Notes: generated by a model from the sequence alone, not told the origin. Shown: positions 16,370 to 26,107, counted from the stretch's first letter. The stretch: DNA of 64,000 bases from Serratia ficaria (GCF_900187015.1 NZ_LT906479.1:1922001-1986000); one strand, 5' to 3'. Numbers and translations: made by a program.

Positions 16370-18124
16370 ATGGACGACTTAACCCTGCGTTATTACGACG
16401 CCGAAATGCGCTACCTGCTGGAAGCCGGCGAAGAGTTTGCCCGTGCTCATCCTGAGCAGGCGGCGATGCTGAATCTCGATAAAGCGGGCGCACGCGACCC
16501 GTACGTGGAGCGCCTGTTCGAAGGCTTTGCCTTCCTGATGGGGCGGCTTCGCGAAAAGCTCGACGACGATTTGCCGGAGCTGACCGAAGGGCTGGTCAGC
16601 CTGCTGTGGCCGCATTACCTGCGCACCATTCCGTCCATGTCCGTGGTCGAATTCACGCCGGACTGGCGTGAGATGAAAGAGCAGATGCGTATCGCCAAAG
16701 GCTTCGAGGTGTTGTCGCGTCCGATCGGCGAAAAAGGGACGCGCTGCCGTTACACCACCACCCAAGAGATCAGCCTTCAGCCACTGTCACTGGAGCGGGC
16801 CAGACTGGCTACCGATGCGGATGGTCGTTCGGTTGTCACGCTGCGCTTCAACTGCAGCCATCTTGCCGACTGGAGCCGTGTCGATCTCGGCCAGCTCCCG
16901 TTCTACTTCAACGCTGACGCGCCGCTGGCCTGCGCCATGCATGAAGCCTTTACCGTGAATACCGCGCGTCTGTGGCTGCGGATGCCGGGTGACGTGGACA
17001 GAAGGCCGCTGGACGGGTATTTCACCGCGCTGGGGTTTGGTGATGATGACGGGCTGTGGCCGAAGGGAAGCAGCAGCTTTAGCGGCTATCAGCTGCTGCT
17101 GGAGTATTTCACCTTCCGCGAGAAATTCATGTTCACCGGTTTGCGTGGGCTGGAGACCGTGGCCTTTCCGGCTGAGCTTCCCTGGTTCGAAATCGACGTG
17201 GTGCTGGCAGAACGCTGGGAACATGACTTCAGCTTTACCGAAAAGCATCTGCGCCTGAACTGCGTGCCGGTGATTAACCTGTTCCCGCTGGAGTCTGACC
17301 CGCTGGCGCTCAATTCTCTGCAAACCGAATACATGCTGCGCCCGATGCGCGTGCAGGATGGCCATACCGAGATATACGCTGTGGATTCGGTGATGTCATC
17401 GAGCCAGCATACCTACGTGCCGTTTTCGAGCTTCCGCCATAAGGGGGGAATGATGCGTCATGAAGCGCCGGAATATTACTACCACACCCGCGTGCGTCGC
17501 GGCCCGTCCGGGCTGCACAATACCTGGCTTATCCTCGGCGGTGAAGCCTTTGACAATCACACCGTCCCGGCAGAGGAAAGCCTGTCGCTGACGCTCACCG
17601 GCACCAATGGCCTGCTTCCCCGGCGCGCGTTGCAGAGTACCGTGCTCGATACGGTGATGAAAACCACCTCGGCCAGTATCGCCGTACGTAACCTGTGCGC
17701 ACCGACGCTGCCCTGTTACCCGCCGGCACAGGATCGTTTTCATTGGCGCGTGCTGAGCCACCTTGGCAGCGGGTTCCTGTCGATGATGGATAACGCCGAC
17801 GTGCTGCGCGGTACCCTGGCGCTATATGAATGGACCGACAGCGAGATGAACCGCCGTCGCCTGGAAGCCATCCTCGAGGTGAAACACAGTGAAACGGAGC
17901 GCTTCGAGCAGGGCTATCTGGTCCGTGGCGTGCAGATTGAAGTGACGCTCGACGGTCACGGCTTTGCCGGACGTGGCGACATCTGCCTGTTCGGCGAGAT
18001 GTTGAGCCGTTTCTTTGCGCTCTACACCGATATTTATCTGTTTAACCGCCTGATTATCATTCTGCAACCGACCGGAGAACGCCTGGAATGGGAAGAGAAG
18101 CACAACCGCCGTATTCCCGGCTGA
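16370..18124 (+). CDS. tssF: TssF, T6SS baseplate protein
   Basis: This 584-residue protein belongs to the TssF/VasA/ImpG family, recognised by its start (Y-Y-x-A-E-M-R-Y-L-L-E-A-G-E-E-F-A) and the D-P-Y-V-E-R-L-x-E-G-F-A-F-L block. TssF forms the baseplate wedge with TssG and TssE in the cytoplasm. It begins 27 bases after tssA, with only a weak ribosome site visible. Its 3' end overlaps tssG by 37 bases, indicating coupled translation. Confidence 0.95.
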   Translation: MDDLTLRYYDAEMRYLLEAGEEFARAHPEQAAMLNLDKAGARDPYVERLFEGFAFLMGRLREKLDDDLPELTEGLVSLLWPHYLRTIPSMSVVEFTPDWREMKEQMRIAKGFEVLSRPIGEKGTRCRYTTTQEISLQPLSLERARLATDADGRSVVTLRFNCSHLADWSRVDLGQLPFYFNADAPLACAMHEAFTVNTARLWLRMPGDVDRRPLDGYFTALGFGDDDGLWPKGSSSFSGYQLLLEYFTFREKFMFTGLRGLETVAFPAELPWFEIDVVLAERWEHDFSFTEKHLRLNCVPVINLFPLESDPLALNSLQTEYMLRPMRVQDGHTEIYAVDSVMSSSQHTYVPFSSFRHKGGMMRHEAPEYYYHTRVRRGPSGLHNTWLILGGEAFDNHTVPAEESLSLTLTGTNGLLPRRALQSTVLDTVMKTTSASIAVRNLCAPTLPCYPPAQDRFHWRVLSHLGSGFLSMMDNADVLRGTLALYEWTDSEMNRRRLEAILEVKHSETERFEQGYLVRGVQIEVTLDGHGFAGRGDICLFGEMLSRFFALYTDIYLFNRLIIILQPTGERLEWEEKHNRRIPG

Positions 18125-19173
18125 CCCCGCGCCTGGAAGCTGACCTTAACCGGATTAACTTTTATCGCTTCTGCCAACTGCTGGAGAAGCGTAATCCGGG
18201 CGGGCCGCTGATGGGCTCGACCAGTCATCCCGCCGACGACCCGGTGCGGTTTGCGCCCTATCCGGGGATGGGGTTTCCGGCCAGCGAACTGAAGGATATC
18301 GAATATGACGAGGATGACGGCGGCAGGCCACCGGTTATCCGCACGACCTTTATGGGGTTATACGGCGTCGACTCGCCGCTACCCACTGCGTACCTTGATG
18401 ACATTACCCAGCGACGGGAAGGACACGAGGCGCTGCAGGGCTTTCTCGATATCTTCAGCCATCGCATCCTGACGCAGTTTTACCGCATCTGGCGTAAATA
18501 CTCTTACCCGGCCACGTTTGAGCCCGGCGGGAGCGACAATATTTCGCAGTCGCTGCTGGGGTTGGTGGGGCTGGGTATCCCCGGTGCGGCAGAGCATATC
18601 GCCACGCCGGTGTCGCGCTTTCTGGCATTGCTGGGGGTGCTGCGTCAGCCGGGTAAAACCGAGGAGGGAATACAGGCGCTGGTCAGCCTGTTGGCCCCGG
18701 ATACCCGGGTGAAAGTCAGCCCGTACTGCCTGCGTCCCGTGGCGGTCAGCCGGCCTTTGGGCTTTTACGACGATGAAGATTTTCTGCTGGATGGCAACGC
18801 GCCGCTGGGAGATGAAGCGATGGATGCCGGCAGCCAACTCCTCATCGCTCTGGCGACGGACAATCAACAGGAGTCACTGGGCTGGAAACCGGATGGCCTG
18901 CTGTATCAGGATTTTCTCGTCATGCTGAGGGTTTATCTGGGCTGGCGCTTTAAAGCCAAAATTACGCTGACGACCCAAACCCGGTTGCTGGCCGCTCCAC
19001 CGTTGGGCGAAGGGGCGTTCTGGTTGGGGATGAATGGCGTACTGGGGGCAGAAGAGGAACCTCTGCCGGGCGATATCCCGCAGACCTTTACGACGGAACT
19101 GGGCGATTACCACGGCCTGCAGCCCGCCACACCACAACAAGGAAACCGACGTGTCACGTACAAGTTTGATTAA
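18088..19173 (+). CDS. tssG: TssG, T6SS baseplate protein
   Basis: This 361-residue protein belongs to the TssG/VasB/ImpH family. An N-terminal N-F-Y-R-F-C-Q-L-L-E segment and a V-R-F-x-P-Y-P-G-M-G-F-P-A-S-E motif are visible. TssG bridges two TssF copies in the baseplate wedge. The start at 18088 lies within tssF. A start this early is needed to include the N-terminal helix. Its last 23 bases overlap the GTG start of tssJ. Confidence 0.93.
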   Translation: MGREAQPPYSRLTPRLEADLNRINFYRFCQLLEKRNPGGPLMGSTSHPADDPVRFAPYPGMGFPASELKDIEYDEDDGGRPPVIRTTFMGLYGVDSPLPTAYLDDITQRREGHEALQGFLDIFSHRILTQFYRIWRKYSYPATFEPGGSDNISQSLLGLVGLGIPGAAEHIATPVSRFLALLGVLRQPGKTEEGIQALVSLLAPDTRVKVSPYCLRPVAVSRPLGFYDDEDFLLDGNAPLGDEAMDAGSQLLIALATDNQQESLGWKPDGLLYQDFLVMLRVYLGWRFKAKITLTTQTRLLAAPPLGEGAFWLGMNGVLGAEEEPLPGDIPQTFTTELGDYHGLQPATPQQGNRRVTYKFD

Positions 19174-19696
19174 ACCCGTGTGCTGGCTACCTGCACTGCT
19201 GGCGTTCAGCCTGACCGGCTGCGGGGTGGCGCAGAGCGTCACGGACGGCACAAAATCGGCCTTCACCGCCGTTTTTTACAAGAAGATTAAAGTCCTGCGT
19301 CTGGATTTCACCGCGCGCGAGGCGCTGAATACCGATGCCCGAGAGAGCCATTCGCTGTCTGAGCCGGTTGTGGTTCGCGTTTACCAGTTGAAAGACCGCA
19401 AAACCTTCGACAAAACGCTGTACCAGCAGTTGCTCAAGGACGGCGAAACGATCCTGAAAGCCGACCTGCTGGCGACCCGCGACGTGGTGGTAAAACCGGG
19501 CGGGGATGCGAATCTTGATATGCCAATGGAAGAAAACGCACGGTTTGTCGCGGTGGCAGGGCTGTTTCGCCATCCGGATATGCTCGACAACAGCTGGAAG
19601 CGGGTTCTCAAACGTGAAGATCTCGATCCGGATAAGCCCCGTATTCTGGAAGCCGGGAATAACCACCTGAGGTTACAACCGCTGAAGGATGACTGA
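19151..19696 (+). CDS. tssJ: TssJ, T6SS outer-membrane lipoprotein
   Basis: The start is GTG at 19151, preceded by AAGGAA with good spacing. Longer in-frame starts inside tssG would bury the signal peptide. From this start the protein has 181 residues, a lipoprotein signal (basic N-terminus, hydrophobic core, lipobox L-T-G-C with Cys24) and the TssJ beta-sandwich region. The lipoprotein sits in the outer membrane facing the periplasm and holds the TssM C-terminus. The following tssE start overlaps its stop (TGATG). Confidence 0.92.
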   Translation: MSRTSLIKPVCWLPALLAFSLTGCGVAQSVTDGTKSAFTAVFYKKIKVLRLDFTAREALNTDARESHSLSEPVVVRVYQLKDRKTFDKTLYQQLLKDGETILKADLLATRDVVVKPGGDANLDMPMEENARFVAVAGLFRHPDMLDNSWKRVLKREDLDPDKPRILEAGNNHLRLQPLKDD

Positions 19697-20145
19697 TGCC
19701 ACAGGGACACAACACGCCATCGCTGTATGAAACGCTGAGTGGTAATTTCTCCGGTGGCCTGAGCCTCCGCCAGGTCAGTGAAGAAAATCAGGTTATCCTG
19801 TCGGTACTGGACAACATGCAGCGCATCCTCAACTGTCGCGCCGGCACGCTGGCCCATTTACCCGATTACGGCCTGCCGGATATGACCAAAATCCTTCAGG
19901 GAATGCCGGGTACGGCCCATGAACTGATGGGCACCCTGTCGGCGGTTCTGCTCAAATATGAGCCGCGCCTGAAAAAAATAACCGTTGTCCTGCTGGAACA
20001 GAACGTCCCCGGCGAGCTGCGCTATGCCATTGACGCCGAGCTGAAAGGCGTGGGGTTGGTGCGCTACGGCACCGAGTTTATGCCGGAAGGGAGAGTGCTG
20101 TTGAGGCATCTGAAGCAACAGCAGTATCTTGATAATTCAGCGTAA
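19696..20145 (+). CDS. tssE: TssE, T6SS baseplate protein (gp25-like)
   Basis: This 149-residue protein of the gp25/TssE family contains the diagnostic N-C-R-x-G-T-L-A-H-L-P-D-Y-G-L-P-D run and an E-P-R-L core. It joins TssF and TssG in the baseplate and helps start sheath polymerisation. It is translated with tssJ through a TGATG overlap. It ends the compact run tssM-A-F-G-J-E. Confidence 0.95.
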   Translation: MPQGHNTPSLYETLSGNFSGGLSLRQVSEENQVILSVLDNMQRILNCRAGTLAHLPDYGLPDMTKILQGMPGTAHELMGTLSAVLLKYEPRLKKITVVLLEQNVPGELRYAIDAELKGVGLVRYGTEFMPEGRVLLRHLKQQQYLDNSA

Positions 20146-20197
20146 ACTTAAGAAAACAGGCGAGGTCAGCACCGTTTAACTTATAGGGATATTCCAA

Positions 20198-20635
20198 ATG
20201 AAACTGCAAACCGGCATTAAATTGTCGCTGCTGCTCTGCATCATAATCGCCACGCCTGTCATGGCACACCCCGGACGAACCAACGCGGATGGCTGCCATA
20301 CCAACCGTAAAACCGGTGAATATCATTGCCACGGCAGCAAAAGCCGGCGCGTTGATTATTATGGTCAGGATAAGCAATCGGATAATAAAACGACGGCAGC
20401 CCTGGCCAAAAAAACAAAGCCGTATTCGACGAAAAAAGAGATTGGGATGAGTAAAGCTAAAACGGGCTCGGTCAGGAGAGATAAAGGCCTTGGCGACTCC
20501 AGGCCAGATCCCGTCGCTCCACCACCTGATGTTCAGGTGCAATGTATCAACAGCAAAAATTTCAATGCCTATTGGGAAGCGGTTACCAGGCGCTGCCTGG
20601 ACAGAAGCACGGGAAGAGAACTGGTTATCCCCTGA
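20198..20635 (+). CDS. YHYH-domain secreted protein
   Basis: This 145-residue protein has a clear Sec signal peptide (cleavage near T-P-V-M-A / H-P-G). A short Cys/His segment follows, D-G-C-H-T-N-R-K-T-G-E-Y-H-C-H, the YHYH pattern also found near metal-handling secreted proteins. The middle is basic and low in structure. The C-terminus has a further Cys pair (Q-C-I-N-S-K-N-F and R-C-L-D-R). AGGGATA precedes the ATG. It lies inside the T6SS locus, between tssE and the VasL gene, but a secretion role is unproven; it may be a passenger. Confidence 0.8.
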   Translation: MKLQTGIKLSLLLCIIIATPVMAHPGRTNADGCHTNRKTGEYHCHGSKSRRVDYYGQDKQSDNKTTAALAKKTKPYSTKKEIGMSKAKTGSVRRDKGLGDSRPDPVAPPPDVQVQCINSKNFNAYWEAVTRRCLDRSTGRELVIP

Positions 20636-20808
20636 GCGATAGCAGCAAGGTATTGAAAGGCAATTATTTTACCTTTCTTATTTTAGATGTTTACAAAATT
20701 GCCGATCCGGCTGCATTACAGTATCTGCAGAGCAAGGAGTATGCAGAGAGTGAAGCGGCCTAAATAATAACTCTCCAATGCTGTATGCGGCCAAATGGAT
20801 ATCTGGTT

Positions 20809-22233
20809 ATGAATGACATTCCCTCCCGTAAAATTAAAACCGGCAGCGACCCGCGTACGCTATCGGATTATGCCGCCCTGCGCGATGAGCTGAGCAAACT
20901 GACGCATCCGGCGCGTCCGGATGTGAACTGGCGTTATGCCGAAAAGCTCTGTCTCTCCTTGTTTGAACAAAACGGCGTGGAGTTGCAGACGGCGGCCTGG
21001 TACACATTGGCCCGTACGCAACTGGCCGGGTTGCTCGGCCTGAATGAAGGGCTGGCGATACTGGACGCGTTGATGAGCCATCGGTGGGGCGTACTCTGGC
21101 CGCAGCCGGTACATGCCCGGATGGAAATCCTCAGCGGTCTGAGCCAGCGGATACAGCAGCTGATGCGCACGCTCCCCCTGAATTACAGTGACCTCAGCCA
21201 GCTTTATCGAGCGGAACAGCAACTTGCCAGCCTGGGGGCGGTGCTGCAGCGCCTGGAGCTCAAGCATCTTAGCCAGTTCGATACGCTGCGCACCCTGATG
21301 CATAACAGTGCGGTTCGGCTGGAAAACAGTGATTGCGCGTCCGCTCCAGGCGCGGTCACTTGCCCCGGTGTCGCGCTGCCCGTAACGGTAATCAATAATC
21401 CAGGAACATCCGTTAATGCTCTGGCTGGTATTCCGGTCGCAGAGAACAACGAATCGGCTAACGCGGTGCAATCGGTGGATGCAGCACAGCCGGCACATCA
21501 GCCGAATGTGGCCGTGTTGGCGGCGGTACCGGTTCCGGCAAAAAACTGGAAATCCTTCACCGCCGGAATGTGTACCATGCTGGTGATAAGTGCAGCAACG
21601 GGGTGGGGCTGGCATGTCTCGCACCGACCTGACCCGTTGCAGACTCGGTTCGCTGCCTCCCTGGCGCCTTTACCTGCAGTACTCTCACCCGAACAGCGGG
21701 ATACGCTGCGTCAGCAATCTCCCTTACCGGAAACGCTTATCACAGAGACACAGCGGCAGCTTGCTCGCCTGAGTCAGTTACCGCCGGATTGGGCTCTTGA
21801 CTACGGTAATCAACTGATAGAACAGGCTCGGATGCTGTGGCCTGAACAGGCTAAACCACTGGCACAGCAGTGGCTGCGGCAGTTGAACGCCGCCAGCATA
21901 CCGACAGAAAACCTGAATGGCTGGCATCAGGGAATGACGAAGCTACAGCAACTGAGTGACCGGCTGAGCGGGCTGGACGAGCAGAAGGGTAAATACATGA
22001 CGGTCAGTGAACTGAAATCAGTGGTATTTTCCACCATGCAGTCATTTAATCAATCCATACCGGCTGAAGAGCAACTGCGAGCATTGTCAGAAAACCCTGC
22101 TGGAGAACCTTTACCTGCCGCTGCCAAGGCTCAACTGGAGATGCATCTGAAGCAATTGATTGCCCGATATGCGCGACTGGTCCAGCCCGAAATGGATCGT
22201 ATCACTGATATGGAAAGTAATATCAACAAATAA
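20809..22233 (+). CDS. vasL: VasL-type T6SS protein (second ImpA_N protein)
   Basis: The start at 20809 (M-N-D-I-P-S-R-K) gives 474 residues. An in-frame ATG at 20785 would add eight residues, and neither has a strong ribosome site. The N-terminal ImpA_N-like domain (about 10-150) includes P-D-V-N-W-R-Y-A-E-K-L and the H-R-W-G-V-L-W-P-Q-P-V-H-A-R turn. One membrane helix follows at about 250-270, then a helical C-terminal domain (VasL_C type). VasL proteins are membrane-tied relatives of TssA found in enteric T6SS loci; their role is less defined than that of TssA. It is the last gene before the terminator. Confidence 0.87.
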   Translation: MNDIPSRKIKTGSDPRTLSDYAALRDELSKLTHPARPDVNWRYAEKLCLSLFEQNGVELQTAAWYTLARTQLAGLLGLNEGLAILDALMSHRWGVLWPQPVHARMEILSGLSQRIQQLMRTLPLNYSDLSQLYRAEQQLASLGAVLQRLELKHLSQFDTLRTLMHNSAVRLENSDCASAPGAVTCPGVALPVTVINNPGTSVNALAGIPVAENNESANAVQSVDAAQPAHQPNVAVLAAVPVPAKNWKSFTAGMCTMLVISAATGWGWHVSHRPDPLQTRFAASLAPLPAVLSPEQRDTLRQQSPLPETLITETQRQLARLSQLPPDWALDYGNQLIEQARMLWPEQAKPLAQQWLRQLNAASIPTENLNGWHQGMTKLQQLSDRLSGLDEQKGKYMTVSELKSVVFSTMQSFNQSIPAEEQLRALSENPAGEPLPAAAKAQLEMHLKQLIARYARLVQPEMDRITDMESNINK

Positions 22234-22255
22234 AAAAGAATAATACTGACCCTGA

Positions 22256-22285
22256 CCCCGCGCTCTGATGAGCGCGGGGTTTTTT
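22256..22285 (+). terminator. Rho-independent terminator of the T6SS locus
   Basis: A perfect 10-bp GC-rich stem (22256-22265 with 22270-22279, loop TGAT) is followed directly by six T. It lies 22 bases after the vasL stop and fully explains the end of the T6SS operon. Confidence 0.93.
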
Positions 22286-22300
22286 GTTTGGGCATTTTTT

Positions 22301-22327
22301 ACCGCAGCCGGTTTAGGCGGCTGCGGT
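22301..22327. repeat. Perfect inverted repeat at the 3' end of the TonB receptor gene
   Basis: The 10-base arms at 22301-22310 and 22318-22327 pair perfectly around a 7-base loop, 10 bases past the receptor stop codon on the minus strand. On that strand it is followed by A's rather than T's. It is therefore more likely a message-end stabiliser or Rho-assisted end than a classical terminator. Confidence 0.55.
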
Positions 22328-22337
22328 AAAGAGGGCG

Positions 22338-24476
22338 TTACCAGCTGTAGCTCACCGTGGCGAAGGCCGTGCGGCCGTTGCCGTAGAAGCAATCGTTGGA
22401 GCAAGAGGCGATGTATTTCTTGTTGCTGAGGTTATTCACGTTCACCTGCACGGCGGCGCCTTTCAACGCAGGGGAAACTTCGCCAAGCTCATAGCGCGCC
22501 ATCCAGTCATACAGGGTGAACGCGGGCACTTTGGCGGTATTGGTGCTGTTGGCGTAAGAGGTGCCGGTATAGCGCACGCCCACGCCGGTGGTGAAGCCTT
22601 GCAACAGACTGTCCCGGAAGCTGTAGCTGCCCCACAGCGAAGCCGCATGGGTCGGAATGGCCGGCGGCGTCTTGTCCAACTCGTCGGCGCTGTTGGTTTC
22701 CTTATTGATGATATCGGTATAGGTGTAGCTGGCGATCAGGTTGAAAGCCGGCGTGACCTGCGCGTGCACTTCAGCCTCCAGGCCCTTTGAGCGGATCTTG
22801 CCGATTTGCTCGTTATATTTGGTGGTGCTGTTGAAGCTGGTGACGTTTTTTTGCGTCAGGTCGAACAGCGCCAGCGACATCATCATCTCCGTGCCTTTCG
22901 GCTGATATTTTACCCCAACTTCGGTTTGCTCCCCCTTGGTCGGTTTGAAGGGGTCGGAACCCGGCGCGCCGGTGTCCAGATTGGGTTCGAACGAGGTGCT
23001 GTAGCTGACATAAGGCGAAATGCCCGAATCGAAGGCGTACAGCAACCCGGCGCGGCCGGTGAAGGCCGTGTCGTTTTGCTGCGACAGGGTGGATTCGACG
23101 CGGTCCTGGGTGCGGGTTTCGCTCCAGTCATAACGGCCGGACAGCGTCATATTCCAGCCGCCGTAGCTCAGCTGATCTTGCAGGTACAGCCCCAGCTGAT
23201 CGAGCTTTTTGCGGGTGCTGGTGGCGAGCGGCAGGGCGCCGGCGTCGATGTTCAGCCCGTAGACCGGGTGCGTCCAGTCAATGTCGTAGCCGCTGGTGCT
23301 GCCGCGCCACAGTTTGCTGTCCACGTCGCGCCAGCGGTAATCCAGGCCGGCGACCATGCTGTGGTCGATCTCCCCGGTGGCGAATTCCGCCTTCAGCTGG
23401 TTATCGATGCCCAGATCTTTCGATTTCACCTGTTCGCGCTGCGGGCGCCGGCTCAGCAGCGTATCCGGCGTCGTAGACTTCATAAACACCAGATATTTGT
23501 AACGCTCTTCCGTGCTGGCGAAGCGCAGGTTTTGCTGGAAGGAAAACACCTCGTTGATGTAGTGACTCAGGCTGTAGCCGATAGCCGCCTGCTCGCGCCA
23601 GGACTGGTTAAAGTTGGGATCGCTGACGTTAAAATCCTGCGGAATATAGCCGGCGGAAGAGGCGACGCGCGTGCCGATAGCCGGCAGGAAATTGCGGTAT
23701 CCGGCCTTGGGTTCTTTTTGATAGCTGGTCAGCAGGGTAAAGGTGGTGTCTTCATTGGGGATAAAGGTCAGCGCCGGCGCGATGGCGAATGCCTGCTCCT
23801 TGTAGTCTTTGACGAAGCTGTTTTTGGTGCTGGCCACGCCGTTCAGGCGGAACAGCAGGTTGGCGTCATCGTTTACCGCACCGCCGAAGTCGAACGCCGC
23901 TTCGCCGTAGCGTTGATTGCCGGCGCTGAATTGCACCTTGCGGATATTTTCCGCCGTCGGGCGCTTGCTGGTCATCATCACCAGCCCGCCGGGTTTGGCC
24001 TGGCCGTAGACCACGGAGGCCGGGCCATGTATCACTTCCGCCCGTTCCAACAGCCAGGCGTTCATTTTGCTGCTGTCGCCGAAGCTGAGGCCATCCAGAT
24101 ACTTGGGCGCGTAACGGAAACCGCGGATCAGCACTTCGTCAAAACGGTTGGAGGAGCCGCGATACTCGGCGACCACGCCGCTGGTGTAGCGCAACGCTTC
24201 CTGAATGGAGGTGGCGCCCTGGGCATCCATTTGATCGCGCGTCACCACCGAAATCGCCTGAGGGGTTTTCACCAGCGGCGTTTCCGTTTTGGTGCCGGCG
24301 GCGCTCTGCTTCGCCACAATGCCCTTCAGCGGCGCGGCGACGCTTTCCTGCCTGCCGGCGACCACGGTAATGTCTTTTTCCGTGGCGTTATCCGCCGCCG
24401 TCGCGTACAGGTTCGGCACCATGAACAGCGTAGAGGCGAACAGCAAACCGGTTCCTTTCTTTGATGTATCAGACAT
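22338..24476 (-). CDS. TonB-dependent siderophore receptor
   Basis: This 712-residue outer-membrane receptor has a signal peptide (about 1-26), a TonB-box-like stretch near D-I-T-V-V-A-G, a plug domain (about 60-165) with [13 protein letters not shown] and G[11 protein letters not shown], and a 22-strand barrel ending in A-T-V-S-Y-S-W. It belongs to the FhuA/FcuA-like siderophore-receptor branch rather than FepA. It faces the fes-mbtH-NRPS genes across a region with Fur-box-like sites, so it most likely imports the ferric form of the siderophore made by that NRPS. The start has a good AAGGGA ribosome site. No periplasmic binding protein or ABC permease is encoded nearby. Confidence 0.94.
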   Translation of the reverse strand: MSDTSKKGTGLLFASTLFMVPNLYATAADNATEKDITVVAGRQESVAAPLKGIVAKQSAAGTKTETPLVKTPQAISVVTRDQMDAQGATSIQEALRYTSGVVAEYRGSSNRFDEVLIRGFRYAPKYLDGLSFGDSSKMNAWLLERAEVIHGPASVVYGQAKPGGLVMMTSKRPTAENIRKVQFSAGNQRYGEAAFDFGGAVNDDANLLFRLNGVASTKNSFVKDYKEQAFAIAPALTFIPNEDTTFTLLTSYQKEPKAGYRNFLPAIGTRVASSAGYIPQDFNVSDPNFNQSWREQAAIGYSLSHYINEVFSFQQNLRFASTEERYKYLVFMKSTTPDTLLSRRPQREQVKSKDLGIDNQLKAEFATGEIDHSMVAGLDYRWRDVDSKLWRGSTSGYDIDWTHPVYGLNIDAGALPLATSTRKKLDQLGLYLQDQLSYGGWNMTLSGRYDWSETRTQDRVESTLSQQNDTAFTGRAGLLYAFDSGISPYVSYSTSFEPNLDTGAPGSDPFKPTKGEQTEVGVKYQPKGTEMMMSLALFDLTQKNVTSFNSTTKYNEQIGKIRSKGLEAEVHAQVTPAFNLIASYTYTDIINKETNSADELDKTPPAIPTHAASLWGSYSFRDSLLQGFTTGVGVRYTGTSYANSTNTAKVPAFTLYDWMARYELGEVSPALKGAAVQVNVNNLSNKKYIASCSNDCFYGNGRTAFATVSYSW

Positions 24477-24504
24477 ATATCATCCCTTAAAAATCATTCT
24501 CTAA

Positions 24505-24525
24505 ATAAGAACTTGTTATCAATAG
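24505..24525. promoter_or_regulatory. Candidate Fur box for the TonB receptor gene
   Basis: Read on the minus strand, the segment contains GATAAcaagTTcTTAT, a partial match to the Fur consensus, about 30 bases before the receptor start. The bases just beside it (24518-24536) form a second inverted repeat, ATCAATA/TATTGAT. Regulation by iron is expected for this gene. The exact site is a judgement by eye. Confidence 0.5.
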
Positions 24526-24536
24526 GTTGTTATTGA

Positions 24537-24670
24537 TGGGGTAAATGCGCCCCGCCGTGGCGGGCATGCCGCGAGCCTTGCCTGCTCCCGGAGCCTCGGC
24601 CCGCCGTCGGTAACGGCGGCGAACCGACAGGCGCACCGATTTCTTCTGCCGGTTTTCGTGTGGGAAGCGT
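24537..24670. other. GC-rich structured intergenic stretch between divergent siderophore promoters
   Basis: About 130 bases of GC-rich DNA lie between the two AT-rich promoter zones. They contain clear hairpins, for example CCCGCC/GGCGGG near 24551-24565 and CGCCGT/ACGGCG near 24602-24618. No gene is supported. Read on the minus strand it would form the far 5' region of the receptor message. No known riboswitch pattern was recognised. Confidence 0.4.
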
Positions 24671-24719
24671 CGGCAAAATAAGGTTTTTTTTTGAGAATGT
24701 GTTACATGTTATTGCAAAC

Positions 24720-24738
24720 AATAATGATTATCAATAGT
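24720..24738. promoter_or_regulatory. Fur box upstream of the siderophore esterase/NRPS operon
   Basis: AATAATGATTATCAATAGT matches the 19-base Fur consensus (GATAATGATAATCATTATC) at most positions, 46 bases before the esterase start. It would repress the esterase-mbtH-NRPS-exporter genes when iron is plentiful. Confidence 0.75.
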
Positions 24739-24784
24739 ATTTGCATTCAATCATGGAGAATGGCAGCAAAAAAAGATTTAATTT

Positions 24785-26107
24785 ATGTCTTTAAAGTCAA
24801 ATGGATATGTTATCGATAGCGCTAATGGAGAGGCAGCGTCGACCGCCCGGCAGTGGCTGCAAGCCGCCGATATCGGCAGTGAAGCCTGGTGGCAACGGCT
24901 GGCGACGACTGGCGCGCCGCTGATCGATGCGTTACCCGCTAATCAGGTCTGCGTGACGTTCATCTGGCGCGATGAGCAGGGTGATGAGCGGCATTCACGG
25001 ATTGAAAGGGTGTATGCCGACGTCAATTGCGTCACCGACCACCACAGCTTTTCCCCGCAAAGCCTGGCGCGCTGCCCCGGTACCGACGTGTGGTACTGGC
25101 AGGTGGTTATTCAGCACGACTGGCGCGGCAGCTACAGTTTTATCCCCATCGAACGCGAGCAGCTTCCGCCGGTATTTTCCGGCACGCCGGAAGAGCAAAA
25201 TCGCCGGCAACGCCGCTGGTGGTGCTCATTATTTCCGCTGATGCGCCACGATCCGCTCAATCGGATCGCCCCCCATCGAAGCAGCCGCGGTTTCCCGCTT
25301 TCCGCCATTCATCTGCCCGCCGCGCCGGACCAATCCGCCTGGCTGGCGCTCGACGCCGGAAGCGCCAGCGCCGATCCGCGCCGGCTGCAGCATTTTCACT
25401 GGCACAGCGATCGCCTGGCGAACCAACGGCGCATCTGGCTTTACACCACCGGCGGCGAGGCCCAGGCCGATGAACGGCCGTTGGTGCTGTTGCTGGACGG
25501 CCAGTTCTGGGCTGAGGGCATTCCGGCATTTAGCGCGCTGGACGCACAAACGCAGGCCGGCGCGTTGCCGCCGGCGGTCTATTTGCTGATTGACGCCATC
25601 GACATGACGCAGCGCGCGGAAGAGTTGCCGTGCAACCCGCTTTTCTGGCAGGCGGTGCAGGCGGAATTGTTGCCTCTGGTCAGCGCGCGCACGCGCTATA
25701 GCGCGGATCCGCAGCGCACCGTCGTGGCGGGCCAGAGCTACGGCGGCCTGGCGGCGTTGTACGCCGGTCTGCATTGGCCGCAGCGGTTCGGCCGGGTATT
25801 GACGCAGTCTGGCTCCTTTTGGTGGCCGCATCTGGAATTCGTCATTGAAGCCCGCGCCGGCCAACCCGCCAGCGTCGGCTGGTTGACGGAGCAGGTGGCG
25901 CAGGGCGTTGGGGCAGCGGCGCCGCTGACCGTGTTTCAAGAGGCCGGCGATCGGGAAGAAGAGATCGCGCACGTGAATCGGCAAATGAACCGGGCGTTGT
26001 CGGCTGCCGGCCATCGGGTGCATTACCGCGCCGTGGCCGGCGGGCATGACGCCGTTTGCTGGCGCGGCGGCCTGATCGACGGCCTGAAGATCCTCTTAAA
26101 TTCCTAA
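24785..26107 (+). CDS. fes: Enterochelin esterase-like protein (Fes family)
   Basis: This 440-residue cytoplasmic esterase has a Fes N-terminal domain (about 20-190) followed by an esterase-D-like alpha/beta hydrolase. The nucleophile elbow is G-Q-S-Y-G-G with Ser318, and the triad histidine is probably His421 in G-G-H-D-A-V-C-W. Fes enzymes cut the serine trilactone of ferric catecholate siderophores after uptake, freeing the iron. Its presence fits the serine-loading second module and the thioesterase of the NRPS downstream, which predict a cyclic trilactone. It is the first gene after the Fur box. The gene symbol follows family and context; a fes-type esterase may also occur elsewhere in the genome. 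Confidence 0.9.
   Translation: MSLKSNGYVIDSANGEAASTARQWLQAADIGSEAWWQRLATTGAPLIDALPANQVCVTFIWRDEQGDERHSRIERVYADVNCVTDHHSFSPQSLARCPGTDVWYWQVVIQHDWRGSYSFIPIEREQLPPVFSGTPEEQNRRQRRWWCSLFPLMRHDPLNRIAPHRSSRGFPLSAIHLPAAPDQSAWLALDAGSASADPRRLQHFHWHSDRLANQRRIWLYTTGGEAQADERPLVLLLDGQFWAEGIPAFSALDAQTQAGALPPAVYLLIDAIDMTQRAEELPCNPLFWQAVQAELLPLVSARTRYSADPQRTVVAGQSYGGLAALYAGLHWPQRFGRVLTQSGSFWWPHLEFVIEARAGQPASVGWLTEQVAQGVGAAAPLTVFQEAGDREEEIAHVNRQMNRALSAAGHRVHYRAVAGGHDAVCWRGGLIDGLKILLNS

Noticed and set aside
20542-20763. 73-codon frame overlapping the end of the YHYH gene
   Set aside because: Overlaps a recognised gene by 94 bases in another frame, has no good ribosome site and no family.
22806-24464. 552-codon open frame on the + strand
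   Set aside because: It lies wholly antisense to the TonB receptor, whose protein is clearly recognised; long antisense frames are common in GC-rich genes. No family or ribosome site.
24537-24670. Possible cobalamin riboswitch or other known leader RNA
   Set aside because: The B12-box pattern and other conserved riboswitch blocks could not be found; only generic GC-rich hairpins are present.
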